From positions 1-49,759 of the forward strand of contig JAWQRO010000190.1 in NCBI GenBank assembly GCA_033557835.1: a stretch of 49,759 bases of DNA, read 5' to 3'. Numbering within the stretch: the stretch's first letter is position 1; each line of letters begins with the position of its first letter. Under the pieces are notes generated by a model. The model searched no databases, was not told the DNA's origin, and saw only the letters and a program-made list of their open reading frames with translations. This document shows, in pieces, positions 19,961 through 33,200 of the stretch. The position numbers and the translations under genes were made by a program. Source of the stretch: Helochares maculicollis. Taxonomy: Eukaryota > Arthropoda > Insecta > Coleoptera > Hydrophilidae.

Positions 19961-19974
19961 CAATGAGACCGCGA

Positions 19975-20472
19975 AAATATGAAACGCGAATTTGTAAACA
20001 AATCGATCTACATCAACACGGATAGTCGCGCAGCCTTTAGGGCACTAGGAAAACAAAAGGTAACTGCAAGGCTGATGCAGGAATGTAAAGAGGTGCTCAA
20101 CGTACGAGTGGCATCAGACAAAGTAGCCAAGAATGGCTCAGCTCAGCAATACATCAGACCGAAGTCAACCCCAGGAATTCCCAAAACCGGCGTGAGAAAC
20201 ATCATAGATGAACAACTCCGTAGAAAACTTAGTATCTTATGGAAATCAACGGAAAGGATGAGGCAAACGCAGGAATTCGTGAGCGACCCAACTGAAAATA
20301 TCAGTTAACAATCACTGACGATGAAGAGAAAGAGGATCAACATTGTAATGGGAATCCTTACGGGACACAGTAACCTGAGGAAATATATACACACGATGGG
20401 ATTAGCGACAAGTCTACAATGTAGGAATTGCGGTGAAGAGGAGAAAACCCTGGCGCACATCTTGTTGCAGCT
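19975..20472 (+). mobile_element. LINE ORF2 C-terminal fragment (RNase H and CCHC-like tail)
   Basis: The first frame (19979-20308) carries an RNase H-like stretch, including I-N-T-D-S-R-A-A-F-R-A-L. The adjacent frame (20321-20472) has a tail with C-R-N-C-G-E-E-E-K-T-L-A-H-I-L-L, the Cys/His knuckle typical of I/R1/Loa-type non-LTR elements. A frameshift or stop separates them, and the sequence is cut by R at 20473 in the middle of that knuckle. This is a different LINE class from the RTE-type copy at 5700. Confidence 0.7.
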
Positions 20473-21740
20473 GCTAAGCATTTTTGTAAAATATTTTATT
20501 CCAAAGCCTACTAAAATTGTAATTTTCAAAATTATAAAAATAGCACTCCCAGTGCTCTGATCTTATTGAAAATTGGTATCTGTTAGTTTTTTGCAATATT
20601 TAAGACGTGTACGAAATTGCATTCCGATAGCTTAATTTTAAAGAGTACTTTACTGGAAAGATTTCAAAACTGTGTACATAAACGGTTACTTCCGGTGGTC
20701 CTACATGCCTTAAAAGTAAATACAGATCTAATTTTTTGCGATAATGGCCGTATGCCAAATTTCATTGCTCCAGCTCATACGGTCTGACCGTTATCGTGTT
20801 TACATAAACACATATACACGCAGACAACATGCCAAAAATGATCAAAATGAATTCAGGGCCACTCAAAACGTGGAGATCCGTCAAACTCTCGAATTAGAAT
20901 TTTTTCATGATCCCAATACCGTCCCTTTACTATACTTCATATAGTATACGAGACTGTAAAAATTAAATTTATGATGGTAAAGTCCCAGTTCGGGTTTTAA
21001 AATTTGCACGGAACTATTTGTTATTGCTATATTTTCCATGTTTAGCTTTTTGTAAAAAAAATTATTCCGAAACCTACTAAAATTGGAATTTTTAAAATTA
21101 AAAAGTTGCACTTCCGGTGCTCCGATCATGTAAAACATTTGTATATGCCAGGTTTTTATGATAAATAAGATATGTACGAATTTTCAAGTGGAAACTTAAT
21201 TTTAAAGACTACTTTACTTGAAAAAATGTCTAAACTGTGTAAGTAAACGGGTATTTCCGGTGGTCCTACACGCCTCAAAAGTTGATACAGATCTAAGTTT
21301 TTGCAGTAAGAGCCGTATACCAAAATTCATCGAACCATCTCAAACGGTCTGACCGCTATTGTGTTTACATAAACACATGCACACGCAGACAACATGCCAA
21401 AAATGGTCAAAATGAATTCAGGGCCACTCAAAACGTGGAGATCCGTCAAACTCTCGAATTAGAATTTTTTCATGATCCCAATACCTTCCCTTTACTATAC
21501 TTCGTATGGTATACAGGAATGTAAAAATGAAATTTATGACGGTAAAGTTCCAGTTCCGGTTTTCAAATTTGCACGGAACTATTTGTTATTGCTATATTTT
21601 CCATGTTAAGCTTTTTGTAAAAAAATTTATTCCAAAACCTACTAAAATTGGAATTTTTAAAATTGAAAAATTCCACTTCCGGTGCTCCGATCTGCCAGGT
21701 TTTTATGATAAATAAGATGTGTACAAAATTTCAATTGGAT
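20473..21740 (+). repeat. tandem R units
   Basis: Two full head-to-tail R units and part of a third. The marker 'TTTACTATACTTC' occurs at 20926 and 21491, a period of 565 bp, and each unit runs from 'TTATTGCTATATTTTCCATG'-type sequence through the cacaca tract to 'TATAGTATACG'. Neighbouring units differ by substitutions and short indels. This tandem form differs from the TIR-bounded form at 17782. Confidence 0.75.
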
Positions 21741-21744
21741 AGCT

Positions 21745-21875
21745 TAATTTTAGAGGAATGTAAAAAGTATAAAATTCCGATACCTGATAGAGCGGAACCA
21801 TCAACAGGAAGATGCGTCTTCGGTGTTAGATCACAAGACAGAAAATCCGCGATTAAGTGTAAGTGCATATAAAAA
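21745..21875 (+). mobile_element. possible piggyBac C-terminal fragment
   Basis: A short reading frame contains R-C-V-F-G-V-R-S-Q-D-R-K-S-A-I-K-C, resembling the cysteine-rich tail of piggyBac transposases (pattern R-C-x-x-C-x-x-x-x-x-R-K-x-x-x-x-C). One expected cysteine is glycine here. No TTAA-flanked end is seen. It could instead be unrelated coding debris. Confidence 0.3.
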
Positions 21876-22349
21876 GTTTAACTATTGGTACTATGAACAG
21901 AAAATATGGGCTAACTGTGAGTCAATCAATTTTTGTTTCTGTCACCCCTGTCGTATTAAAATACGACAATGAAAGTACTAAAAGCACAGTGATAAATAAA
22001 AATAGTATATACTTATTAACACAATTGCTTTATTCGTTTGGAGTACATCTATACCCTAAATACTATTTTGCTGGTGTCAAATATGCGTAGGTTGTCAGTA
22101 TAAAGAACGATGGATTCTAGATATAATCATATAGTAACAAATAAAAAAAATCACGTGAATTCAAAAATTCATGCAGACAGTGTTTTATATATTTACTGAA
22201 TATAGACAATTTACAGGGATCTGTAATGGCGCCTATCAAGACGAATCGATAGGTGGCTTCAGCAACACTGTTCCCATTCACGATATAAATAAATATAAAA
22301 TTCTTATTAGGTGCGTCGTTCGCAACGCATTTTGCACTGTAAAGTTATC
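21876..22349. other. AT-rich spacer with a perfect palindrome
   Basis: No gene is supported. A perfect inverted repeat, TGTCGTATTAAAATACGACA, lies at 21949-21968 (9-bp arms, AA centre). A second short inverted repeat, TGCGT...ACGCA, lies near 22313-22330. Confidence 0.4.
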
Positions 22350-23008
22350 TTATCGATATTTCCACATATTAATTTTATTGCGGTGAATATCGAGAGCAAA
22401 TATTGAATTTAGCAAGTAGGCTGTATGCCAAGGAGACATAAGTATTAAAGTCGCTAGAAATAGAAAGCTGGGAAACACAATGCAATCGAGTTGGTAAATT
22501 GCCTGTTCGCCTTGAATTACCGGATACAGCGTTCTGATTGGTCCAGCTGACATAAACTTGTTTGTTGATTCGTCATCGCCGTCCCTGGGTAACGGTTCAA
22601 TATCCAAATTCCGGGGAAAGCTCATTTGTGATCTCAACGCTAAACAGAACAGTCGGTTACCTGGTTTACATGAAAATATGCGAATATTAGAAAGATCTGT
22701 CCCTTTTAAACAACAGGACAGACAATAATTAGTGAATGAGTGAATTCTATGCCATTTACATACATTCTCCTGCCTAGTGAACTAAAATTAGGTTTAATAA
22801 TGGCACTCGTATGTGATATTAAAAGGTTTGCATTATTTTTATGCCAGAAAATACAAATACAAGTTTTCGATGGCAGAAATATGTTAAAATTACGATAGGA
22901 TCGAGTAAAACGTGCATTTAATCGCTTAAAAATCGTGGCCTCGTCGGTAAAATGCATTTTACTTGCGTCATCGGGGCGTTTCCCCGTCTTGGCGTCGCAA
23001 AATACCAT
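22350..23008 (-). CDS. candidate small two-exon gene, divergent from su(s)-like
   Basis: I do not recognise this protein. On the minus strand an ATG at 23008 starts 15 codons up to a donor GCAA|GTAAAA (exon 23008-22963). An acceptor CTGTTTAG joins it in frame to an exon from 22639 encoding M-S-F-P-R-N-L-D-I-E-P-L-P and onward, ending at a stop at 22350. The C-terminal part has a hydrophobic stretch that could be a membrane segment. An AATAAA hexamer at 22379-22374 lies almost on the stop, so a different 3' splice could end it earlier. Its head-to-head position with the next gene suggests a shared promoter region. Coding status is unproven. Confidence 0.25.
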
Positions 23009-24258
23009 ATTGGTCTTGAGATGATGACGAGAGACGAGCGTTTCTCGTGATCATCTCGCTGCTTTCATAGCCCTGAAAAACCTAATTTTAATTACAAACA
23101 GCGGGACCGGACGGCCCTAAACTGCCTTTTGACTTTGGAAAATCCAGGCGTGACGTGGCTTTCTTTTGTCCGCAACGGCTCCATACATGATTGAAGGTAA
23201 CTTTGATTTTCCCTGAGACGCAATGATTTTATTGAATGTTTTGGGCGGATTCCGTAAGTACAGACGATTTTTTATCGGTCGTATCGTGATTATTAACATA
23301 TTTCTGGGCACGATTTATTTTTAACAAGAGGCCATCGATTCAAGATGGCTCCATTCCGTTATACTTGGTAAATTCCGCAGCGCAAGCTGCTTTAGCCTTC
23401 CTATGCCTTTTAGCGATAAGCATTCTGTTATCTTTTTAAACTGCGTTCTTTAACCAAGTTATTTCTGTTAGTACAAGCATTTTTTTCAGTTAATACACAC
23501 ACGAAGGAAGCTCTAGAAAATTCTATTCGAAATACGGTCGGAGTATCCATCTCCCTTGAAACGCCCAATATGGCGATTTAACAGATCTAAGAAGCCGATG
23601 GATTTCCATCATTCAAAGTAATCTCCTCATATTCGTTTACGTACGGCTTTTTTGGTTTGCCAAACCATACAAGAAGTAATCAGGCGATCCCGACTTTTCC
23701 GAGAAGCAATCGATTTTAATTTTCCGAGCGACCTATTTTTAGATTCGACCTTGAATTCGCTCGCTTATTGATTTCAATTAGGTACAGCCATCTGTGGAAC
23801 GTCATGGCACACTAAACGTTTTACCTCGCGCGCGCCAAATTAACGAATTTGAATTTTAAACACATTGCGACGCACAAGCTGCGGAACGGAATTCCTAGAC
23901 GACGCCGAAACCACGCCGCAAACAAAAATTAAACGAAATAACCAAAACGCAGAATTAGGTGCAACATCTACACTTTAACACACAGAAATCACGATAACAG
24001 AACTCACCACAATTACTCGCAAATAAGTTGATAAAATTCCTGACCATAACCGACGCTTCTCATTAGGAAATGTATGCTTTGTTCCCTATAACAGGCAAGG
24101 AATTTAACAGACAGGCGGATTTCAACGCCGCAAGCCGTCTTGGAAACGGAATTCAAGCCTCAGGGCTCCTGTTTCTAAATAGAGCAAAACTAAATTAAAG
24201 CATCCCCTAACAAACATTTGCGACACACATTTTTAACACAGTTCTTCTTCCCAAACAG
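23009..24258. promoter_or_regulatory. 5' region of the su(s)-like gene
   Basis: Less AT-rich than the flanks, as expected of a promoter/5' UTR region between two divergent transcripts. The first coding exon of su(s)-like must lie here. One candidate start is the ATGGCTCC at about 23344 in good context (CAAGATGG), with a possible donor TTG|GTAAAT 23 bases on that would splice in the correct phase to 24259. This is weak and other starts are possible. A short CGAG...CTCG inverted repeat occurs near 23034-23047. Confidence 0.35.
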
Positions 24259-27200
24259 CCAACAGCCGCTGAAAGAGCAGCCTGCGGAAGATGAGGATTT
24301 AGAAGACGGAGAAATCGAGGATGATGATGATGAAATCCCACAAAGCGAGCCTCTACCGGCTCCTACCCCTGATACCGTGCATGCCCCTCCGCCCCAACAC
24401 TTTAACGTCAAAGAAAAAGTTGTTGCCGATAGAAATTCTGTCGAAAAAACGCCACGGCTGGACAGGAGAGCCCGACATGAGGAGAAGAAAAAACACTTGA
24501 CTGAAGCAGAAAAAAGTGTAATGTACCTCCACAAATTAGAGAGGATGGAAAGGGAAAAGAGGGAAAAATATAGAAGAGAACAAGGTTCTGATATTGGTAC
24601 ATACTTTCTTTTCTTACTAAGGGTAGCTTGTTGTTTCTTTAGCTTGGAGCATGTATACTTAACAAATCCCTTCAATTTAAATCGAAATAGGCACCAGGTA
24701 AATTGGGAACACACTTTACTCTGCCTTCGACTTATCCTACTATTCTACTATTTCTAAGACATGCTGCTACTATTACATTCGTTACGAGTTAGATGTCTGC
24801 ATAGACTTATTTTCTAATTAATGCAGAACTGCTGCAGCTAAAGCTTTTAGAAGCTAAATGCCGAAGCATTTCTAACAGATCAAAGAAATGAAAGATTGGA
24901 CATTGTAAGAAATGCCATTTTAAAACAGTCCGGATGGTCTTTCAATTCAGTTTTATGATCAGATAGACCCGGCATAAAAATCCAATTAGCACCACGCTGG
25001 TCACTTCATTGATATAAGTGGGCCTTTATTACAGTTGATAGTCTTATTGCTGTTTAAAGTGCTTTACAAAGCTTTATAGGGAAAACCAACGACTGTCGCT
25101 TATGTAGACCAGGCGATTTGGTTTTATGCTTGGATCATGTTTGTGTGGAGGGTGTATGATTTATCTGAGTGGATTGGCTTCAATCACGCAGATCCCATGC
25201 AGGCTCCCCCAACAGCCAAAACTTAACTAAAAACAATATAATACACTCGGAGAGTGTAATTGTTTTAAGTATTTATACCAAATGTGAAAAGAGTGGTTTT
25301 TACATGGAACATTGTTTTCTAAGAGTCTTTTAAGGACAGAGAAAACTTCAAATTGAAGATGTGCCTTTCTTACGAAATAGCGGCATTTTCGAAATTGCTG
25401 TTTAAACTGTTTCGTTAGGAAGCCCTCTCTCCAGTTTTTGTTGCATTAGTTTTTCCTTATAAATCGCTCTATTTTACAATTTTTCCCACCTTCTCGTCTT
25501 TAGGCAGTTTTCCACTCTGTGAAAACTTGCTGATTGTAGCAACCATCGATGTCAATTGTACTCTTTTATCCCTATTCTTTATCCTACTGTAGTTATTGAC
25601 TGATAGGGGACTAACGTTAATTGCTGCATTTGGTCTTGGATTATAAGTATTCACGAATATTGGAATTACCACAGAAAGCCCTAAGAATGATTCCAATCGT
25701 TCAAGATAAGTCATGCCAAGGAACCAGGTCTTGGCAAAATCAAATAGGCGCAACGAATATGATGAAATCATATTTTTTCCCAGTAAATTTCTACTGTTAG
25801 TAAATAGGCATTTGAAAATACGTTCTTATCAATGAGCTGACATCGTTTATAGATAACACTTAAAGTGTATCACGGGGCATGCAATAGCTGTGTACAAAAA
25901 ACAAACAAGTGCTATTTAATTTAAGTTATCAAGAACAAATCTTCACTTTATATCTTGAGTAAATAATCGCTTAATCGGTAGAAAAAATAATCATAACTAC
26001 GTAAAATATCAGCCTTTCAATAATTTATTCCCTAATAAAGTTGTAAATTGCGACAGATGCATTTATTAAAAATTTAATCGCTGCGGTTGAAGAATTATTT
26101 GTTCAGTTCTTTATATAAGTCGGCAATAAGACGATTCATCGGCACTAGTAAAAAAATGCAAAACAAATATCAAATGACCAATACAAGTTATTTAGTCGAT
26201 CTGAAGACTTCATTCTGTAAATACAAAGCAGATGTCTTCAGCACGATGATTATAAATTTCTCCAAACTGGAGAGCAATCCTTAGAGGGAGCACAAAAATG
26301 GCATCAAATATGTTTAGTTTGGTTAGAACTCGCTTAGAAAATCCTAGAAATCACTGCTGGTGCAAACTATTTTTTTTGTGTCTTCAATTCAATTACACAT
26401 TTCACATAATGCATTCCAAATTTAATTACAGTAATAAACCTATATTATTTTAATTAAATTTGGAAAGCTAATCGGAATAAATTCATTATTTTGTTCGTCT
26501 AAAAGTGAGAAAGTTTCAGCTTGTCAATGTTTGAAATCGCACAAAAGGAACGCAACTCTCCAAAAATCATATGGTTCACCAGATTTAGCTGCCACTAAAC
26601 TAAACAGAGATTGCAAAGCCGTAGGTGGTGCAAATAGCATTACCATTTAAAGGTACAACTAAATACCATTTCTCATATCAATGACGAACGTTCCATTCTC
26701 AACGAGAGCTCAGTAACATATGGGTCCATTTTTGTTTGTAAACATACCAACTCGTATGTGCCAACAAGAATTGGTTTTCAATTTCGATATCAATGCCTAT
26801 AAGGAAATTTAATCCATGTTGTTATAAGGAATAAGGCTTCAATAAAATGTTATGCTAACATGAGCAACTAAGTCGATCAATTAGGAGAATTAACAGTAAT
26901 TTATTAGTTTATGAGACCCATATACCAGGTGCACAAGTTTAAAATTTCCTTTTGTTGTCAAAAGATGGCGCATGAAATCTCTGGAAGTAACCTTTGGAAC
27001 CCAAAGCGCCATTTTTTTTAAAACTGCCTTCACTACAAAACGTCATATTTGTTTAGTTGTTTACGAGTTGTAGCTGGCGATGAAAAATGGATATATTTTG
27101 AGAATCCCAAACGAAATAAATCGTGGGTAATGCCAAGGCAACCATCAATATCAAGAGCAATACCGGATTGTTTTAGAAGGAAGAATGCTGTGTGTGTGGT

Positions 27201-30200
27201 GGGATCAGAAGGGCTTCTTAAACTCGGCGAAACAGTTAATATCATCCGCTACCGACAACAAATGATCAATTTAAATCACGCACTGATCGATAAATGCCCA
27301 GAATAGGCTCGAAGACACAGCAAAGTCATTCTGCAGCATGACAACGCTCCCGCACATTCAGCCAAAGTGGTTAAAGAAACGATTTCTTCGCTTCGTTGGG
27401 AACTCCTACCGCACCCACCGTATTCACCAGACCTGGAGCTTTCTGATTATCATTGCTTCTCATTGATGGGACACGCACTGGCTGAGCGAGACTTTCGAGG
27501 ATGTACAAATATGGCTCGATGAATAGAAATCAATGAAAGTTGATGCTTTCTTTCGGAATGGTATTCATAACTTGCCCAAAAGAGATGGATAAAATGTGTA
27601 AAAAGCGAAGGCCAATACTTTGAATAAAAAATGTTTTACCGTCGTTCTTAAATATTTGCGAATTTTTTATGAAAAAAATGATATTTTAAACTTGCGCACC
27701 TGGTACGTTACCAACAAGTACATCAGATTTTTCTACACATCAATCAACCAAGCGTAATATCCATTTCATTGTTAGGAATTAGTCAATGTTGCCTCTTATG
27801 GATAATATAGAAGCTAGATTATCTTCAAATTTTTGTCAATATAGACGTCTTTATTGATGTGACATCTCTGGAGCCATCTGTTCGAGTTAGAAATTAAATA
27901 CTACTTGCGGAGTACTAAATCTGGAGAATCATGTTGGTGCGAAAACAATTTGTTGCTCGAAGAACCCATTTTCATCATTTGTTTTATGAGTGCATCCATG
28001 TTATGACACGTCTGTTTCTTATTCATGCACAAACACTTTCTTTAATCGCCTTCTTCGATTTGTTCAAGATTTTAATATAGCACTCATCAGCTATTGCTTA
28101 AATCTAAAAAATTATTGCATTTAAAAATAATTAAACACGAAATGAGCATAATTAACCGATTGAATTTTGTGTGGACGCTTTGATCGACGCTCATAATCTT
28201 GCAACCATTCTTGAAACTATTTCCGCTAGGTTATGCTGAAACAAAGCTAAAGCTGGTTCCAAAATATCGATTTTTTTATTGACATTTAAAGAAAGTGCAG
28301 AGATTGAAACGAGACGAGTTGACGGTAGCACTTCTGAACAAACAGAATATTTGAAATTTCTATGTAAGGCCTCAAACTATTTATTCTGCCAAGTAATTTA
28401 AGATCGTTGCAGTAATTGGCCAATTTTAACTATCCCCCTCTCCTTTTCTTAAACATTATTTTGCTATATTCAAAAAATATAAGGTATCAAACTGTTCAAA
28501 AATAAGAGCTGCTAGACTTTATAAAATTCATGCTAAAACTAAAGATCTTGACATTTTTCAATATATAAGACTTTTGTGTAGAAATATTTTTGTCTGTAAG
28601 TTTATAATTGAAAAATTGGACAGACACTGCATGCATATCATTTTAATGTTTGCACTAAGCTTCACAGTATATAACCTCGTAGACTTAAAGTGGCAAGGGC
28701 GCTTTGTTTTAAACAATAAATTTGCTCCCAGACGATTGTAATTTCTTAAACAACTAATTGCATTATTTTCCGAATAGATGACTTTGCAAGCAACATTGAA
28801 AAAGCCATCGCCAACGTATTAAAAAAGGACCGCCAATCAGAAGACGATAAGCCAGAAGAAAAGCACAGCAAGAAGCGCAAGAAAAAAGATAAAGAGCATA
28901 AAAAGAGCAAACGCCACAAGACTGATTCGCCGCCCAAAAATGAAGATGAAGAAATCGACGAGAACGAAATGCTCAATATCCGCGGAGGCAGTCCTGATTC
29001 GAGAGCGCAGCCTCTGAACAAAGAGGGCAAGCCTCAAACGCCGCCGTCGGAGGAGTATGAATCTGCCGAGTCGGAATACTCCTCAGAACGCAGCAATGAT
29101 GAAAAGCGCGAGAAGCGACGCGAATTTCACAACAAAAAGGGCAACAGATCAAGGCAGAGGGAAAGAGCGAATCGCGAACGAAAGTTCCAACGGGACAGGA
29201 GTAGAGAAAAAAGAACCGATTCCCAAATTAGGGACGCGCAAAATGTCTGTCTCTACAACTTGCAAGGCAAATGCCATAAAGGCGAAGAGTGTCAGTACTC
29301 CCATGAGATGCTCATGCCTATGAAATTAGAACTCTGTAAGTTCTACCTTATGGATTGTTGTGCTAAAGGTGATAAGTGCCTTTATATGCATTCAGAGTTT
29401 CCTTGTAAATATTATCATACAGGTCTACAATGTTATGCAGGCGATAACTGCAAATTTGCACATGGAAAACCGTTAAGTGAAAGTAAGTATACTTAATTTG
29501 CGGGATAAAAACGATCGTACTAATCAAATACGAACAGTGAATGATACGATTATTCTGTTTTTGCCATAGGTTTGCGCCAAGTCCTGTTCAAGCACATTGA
29601 AACCGCCCCTAAAGAGATTCTCGGCGATTTTCCAAGGCTGAGCCGGGAGGGAGCTGCGCAAAGGATATCGGCAACTCAGAAAAACCTCGAAGTGAAATAT
29701 AATATGGAAAAGAAGGAAGGTAATGAACAAGGAATAAATCAAGGTTCAATACCATCTTTGTTTGACATAAATGTACCAATGCCTCCAGAATTAATGGATG
29801 GTAAGAATTCATTTTTTCAATACCGGGTGATAATGCTAGTAAAAGTCACCACTCATGTCTCTTCCAAAATTCTAAAAACAAAACATGGTAAAAGAAGAAG
29901 AGAAATTTGACTTGAAACATCAAATATGTCAAAGCTTTAAAATGAAGAAATTAAAATTGTTCACTTACAATAGTTCTTGGAAACATTGTAATTTTGCCAT
30001 ATAACGAAACTGATGAGCTTTGTTTTCGGGCATTTACAAAAATAATGATCACCAACGATTTTGAAAATTTGGTACAATTTACACATAGATGCTCTAAGAC
30101 GTTTGTTTTTTTTTTAATTATTGTTTTGACTAGATTATTTTGATGCAATTTTATACTTCTGAGTAGCCCCAAATGAGTGGATTTTAAAAACACGACCTTA

Positions 30201-33200
30201 TTATAGATTCCAAGAACAAAGAGAAGACTGAAAAACCATCGCGAGTGCGGCAATCTCGGTGGCAGGATCCTGAGCCACAAGAAGTCAACTCCATGAACAT
30301 CCAAGAAAGACCGCTCTTAGGTATGAATTTTGCAACGGGTATGTACCTTGAAAGGGATCAAGATATGAGAATAAATAGGTAAGTTGCAGCACTCTAAAAT
30401 TCTATCATCCTATATATTCGTTAAAAAATGCTTTGTTTCATTGGATACTTGTGCATTATAACTCTAAATAAATGTTTTATTCGTTGCAGTAATGGCGACA
30501 TAGATATGAGAACGTTACCTATAGTTCAACAACCGCTGCAACCAAATATGATGCATCCCACCCCCACTACAATACCACAACAACTTCCTAATATCGCCCC
30601 AAAAGTCGACATAGAGCAATACAAACGTGATGCGGCGCTCATCACAGATTTTACCAAAGATACTGACATTCGAGATCTTTGCCATCCTTTCAGTTCAAAT
30701 AACCAAAGCACAGAATCTCAGATGGATGTAGATATTAGGCAAAAGGATACTGATATTAGACCTAAAGACATTGATATACGACAACAAGATGTCGATATTA
30801 GAAATTTAAACGTTTTAAGTCAAGATTTAAAACGCGATATCGACCACAGGCAGAACATCTTTGGCTTAAATAAAGATGTTGATATTAGATCATTTCCATT
30901 TACTGGTAAGTAATATAGCAATTCTTGCTTACTTATATTAATCTCTAATAATTACAGAAAGTCACGATGTAGACAAAAATAGCGAATCGAAGCATGATTC
31001 AACACCAGATAGCAATTTGGACAATAAACCAAAAGATATAGACTCACGTTCGCTTGCCGAGCCACTTTCCTTGCCGCCAAATTTATCGAAAAAACAACGG
31101 GAACTTTTCATGAGGATACAAGCGCAGCAAAAAGATAACAGCTTAGTTCAGCAGCCTATGGAAGAACAACATCAATCGGATGGCGATGATAACATCAATT
31201 GGTATTCCGATGATGACGACGATGACAAACTGACCATTAAGGTAGACGATGAACTAAAAGATGAAGATAGGAAGAGCGACATCATGAGTCCCCCGTCTTC
31301 CACGCAGAATTCCCAAATAAAGCCTTCGGAGGTCGTTGAAAAACTAGGAGACTTGTCGAAGATAAACATATCTGTGGAAGTGACGCAACTGTTAAGTCAA
31401 ATTACACAGGCGAACGCCTCGAAAGCTGAACCGAAAGAAGAAAAGAAACCAGCCGCTTTGAGAGATCCCAGACAAAACCAAGGATCGTCGGATACGTCCA
31501 AAGCGGATCCCAGATTGAACAGGAGGCTTTCTGAGGATACGAAGGCAAAAGTAGACGAATCAAAATCAAAGATAGAGAAAGTCAGTATTTATGAGCAAAG
31601 TCTAGTGGATGTTAGTAAGGATGTAGATTTTCGAGCCGGCGGGGACTACGACTTGAAGATAGGTGAGTTTTCAACGTTTTTTAGCTATTCAAATACAGGG
31701 GAAGGTTGGTCCCTCGATCTTTTTTGTAGATCTTGACGTGATCATCTTTGACTACATTTCGGTATGATGCCTGTGAGCTTTTCCAAAGGTCCTTCGGTTT
31801 GTCTATATTAAATTAGAGAATGTCAAGTTTCACTCTTTGATGGCCCTTGTTTTGACAATGTTTTTATTTATGAAAGTTTTAAATTAAGAGCTCTGCAATT
31901 CGGTCACTCCAACTGTTTCCGTCTTTCTTAAGAGCGCCCATACCGCGTTTCTCTCTACTATTACGTATAACTCGCTCTCATTAAATTAATGGTAAATTTG
32001 AATCGCAAATAATTACACATCTAAATATGCTTCTAACGATCTAAACTTATTCTGAAATCTATTCAATTTCTTCACTCAAGTATCAGACATAAAACTTAAA
32101 AAAATTTTAATATAAACAAATTTGAATATAAAGAAGAAATGTGATTATAAAGGAGAAATTTGGATATAAAGAAGAAATTTGAATATCAAGAAAATATCTT
32201 GGGATATCAAGACAAGATTTTAGACATTTTGAAAAAAACTAACGAACAGAAATTTAGATCTCAAGAAAATATTTATAGTTTGAAGTAAAGAAACTTGAAA
32301 ATTCTACTAAAAATATTTAATTGCAAGTTGAAAGCATTGACATCCGTCTAGCATCTTACAATGTTATGCAAAGAGTTGCCTGTTTCGTACACTTGCCCCG
32401 CCCTCAATTTTGTAGGAATCATAGAAATCGATAAAAAATTTGGCAGATATAAAGAATTAGAAGTGAAATCCAAGAATGTTAAAAATGTAATACAACATTT
32501 TCTCGAATTGAACGTATCAAGTATGACAGAGCTTCTACTTAAACTGAGATTGGTCTCATTATATCCACTACAGTAATTAAGAATGACCATTAATCGTTTG
32601 ACTGCTAAGGAGCGCTTTTTTATGTTAGTCAAAACAATGCGAAGTGCGTGATAGCAATCCTGTTTTTTTATGCCAAGACCGGGGAGAGCTACAAAACATT
32701 AGAATTTGTACGTCCTGTGAATCATGTAGTGTTTTTGGAGCATACAATTTTTAACTGTTCTAATAATATTACATATTTCAAATCTACATTTTTGTCTGTT
32801 AAATAACGGTGAAAACAATGCCTAATATTTGGAATGAAACTGACTCGGAATCGTGGACTGATGAGGAAGTGCAAATTTGTGACAACGAAAGTGATTACGG
32901 AAGTGCTATTATTATTCTTAAAAAGAGATTAACGTCATTAGCGAGAGCAGCGATGATGAACAAAGTGGAGCCTGCACCGAACATGCCTCTGTTGATGAAT
33001 TTTTTGACTTCAATTCATGGTATTTGAATGGAAAGAATAATTTTACAGAGGTTTTTGGTCCACAATGTCCACCTAAAGCAAAACGAATTGAATATTGCTC
33101 CATATTTTTTTCGATTTCCGTATTCTACAACGGTTACTGAAACAAACCGGTATGCCCATCATTTTTTGAGTTCCAACAAAACTTTGAAGCGTAACTCGCG

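Noticed and set aside
24190..24714. Minus-strand 174-codon Ser-rich frame
   Set aside because: Antisense of the acidic su(s)-like exon; low-complexity Ser runs come from GAT/GAA codons read in reverse.
25469..25771. Minus-strand 100-codon frame in the su(s)-like intron
   Set aside because: No recognisable domain, no splice-supported partner; probably chance or unrecognisable repeat debris.
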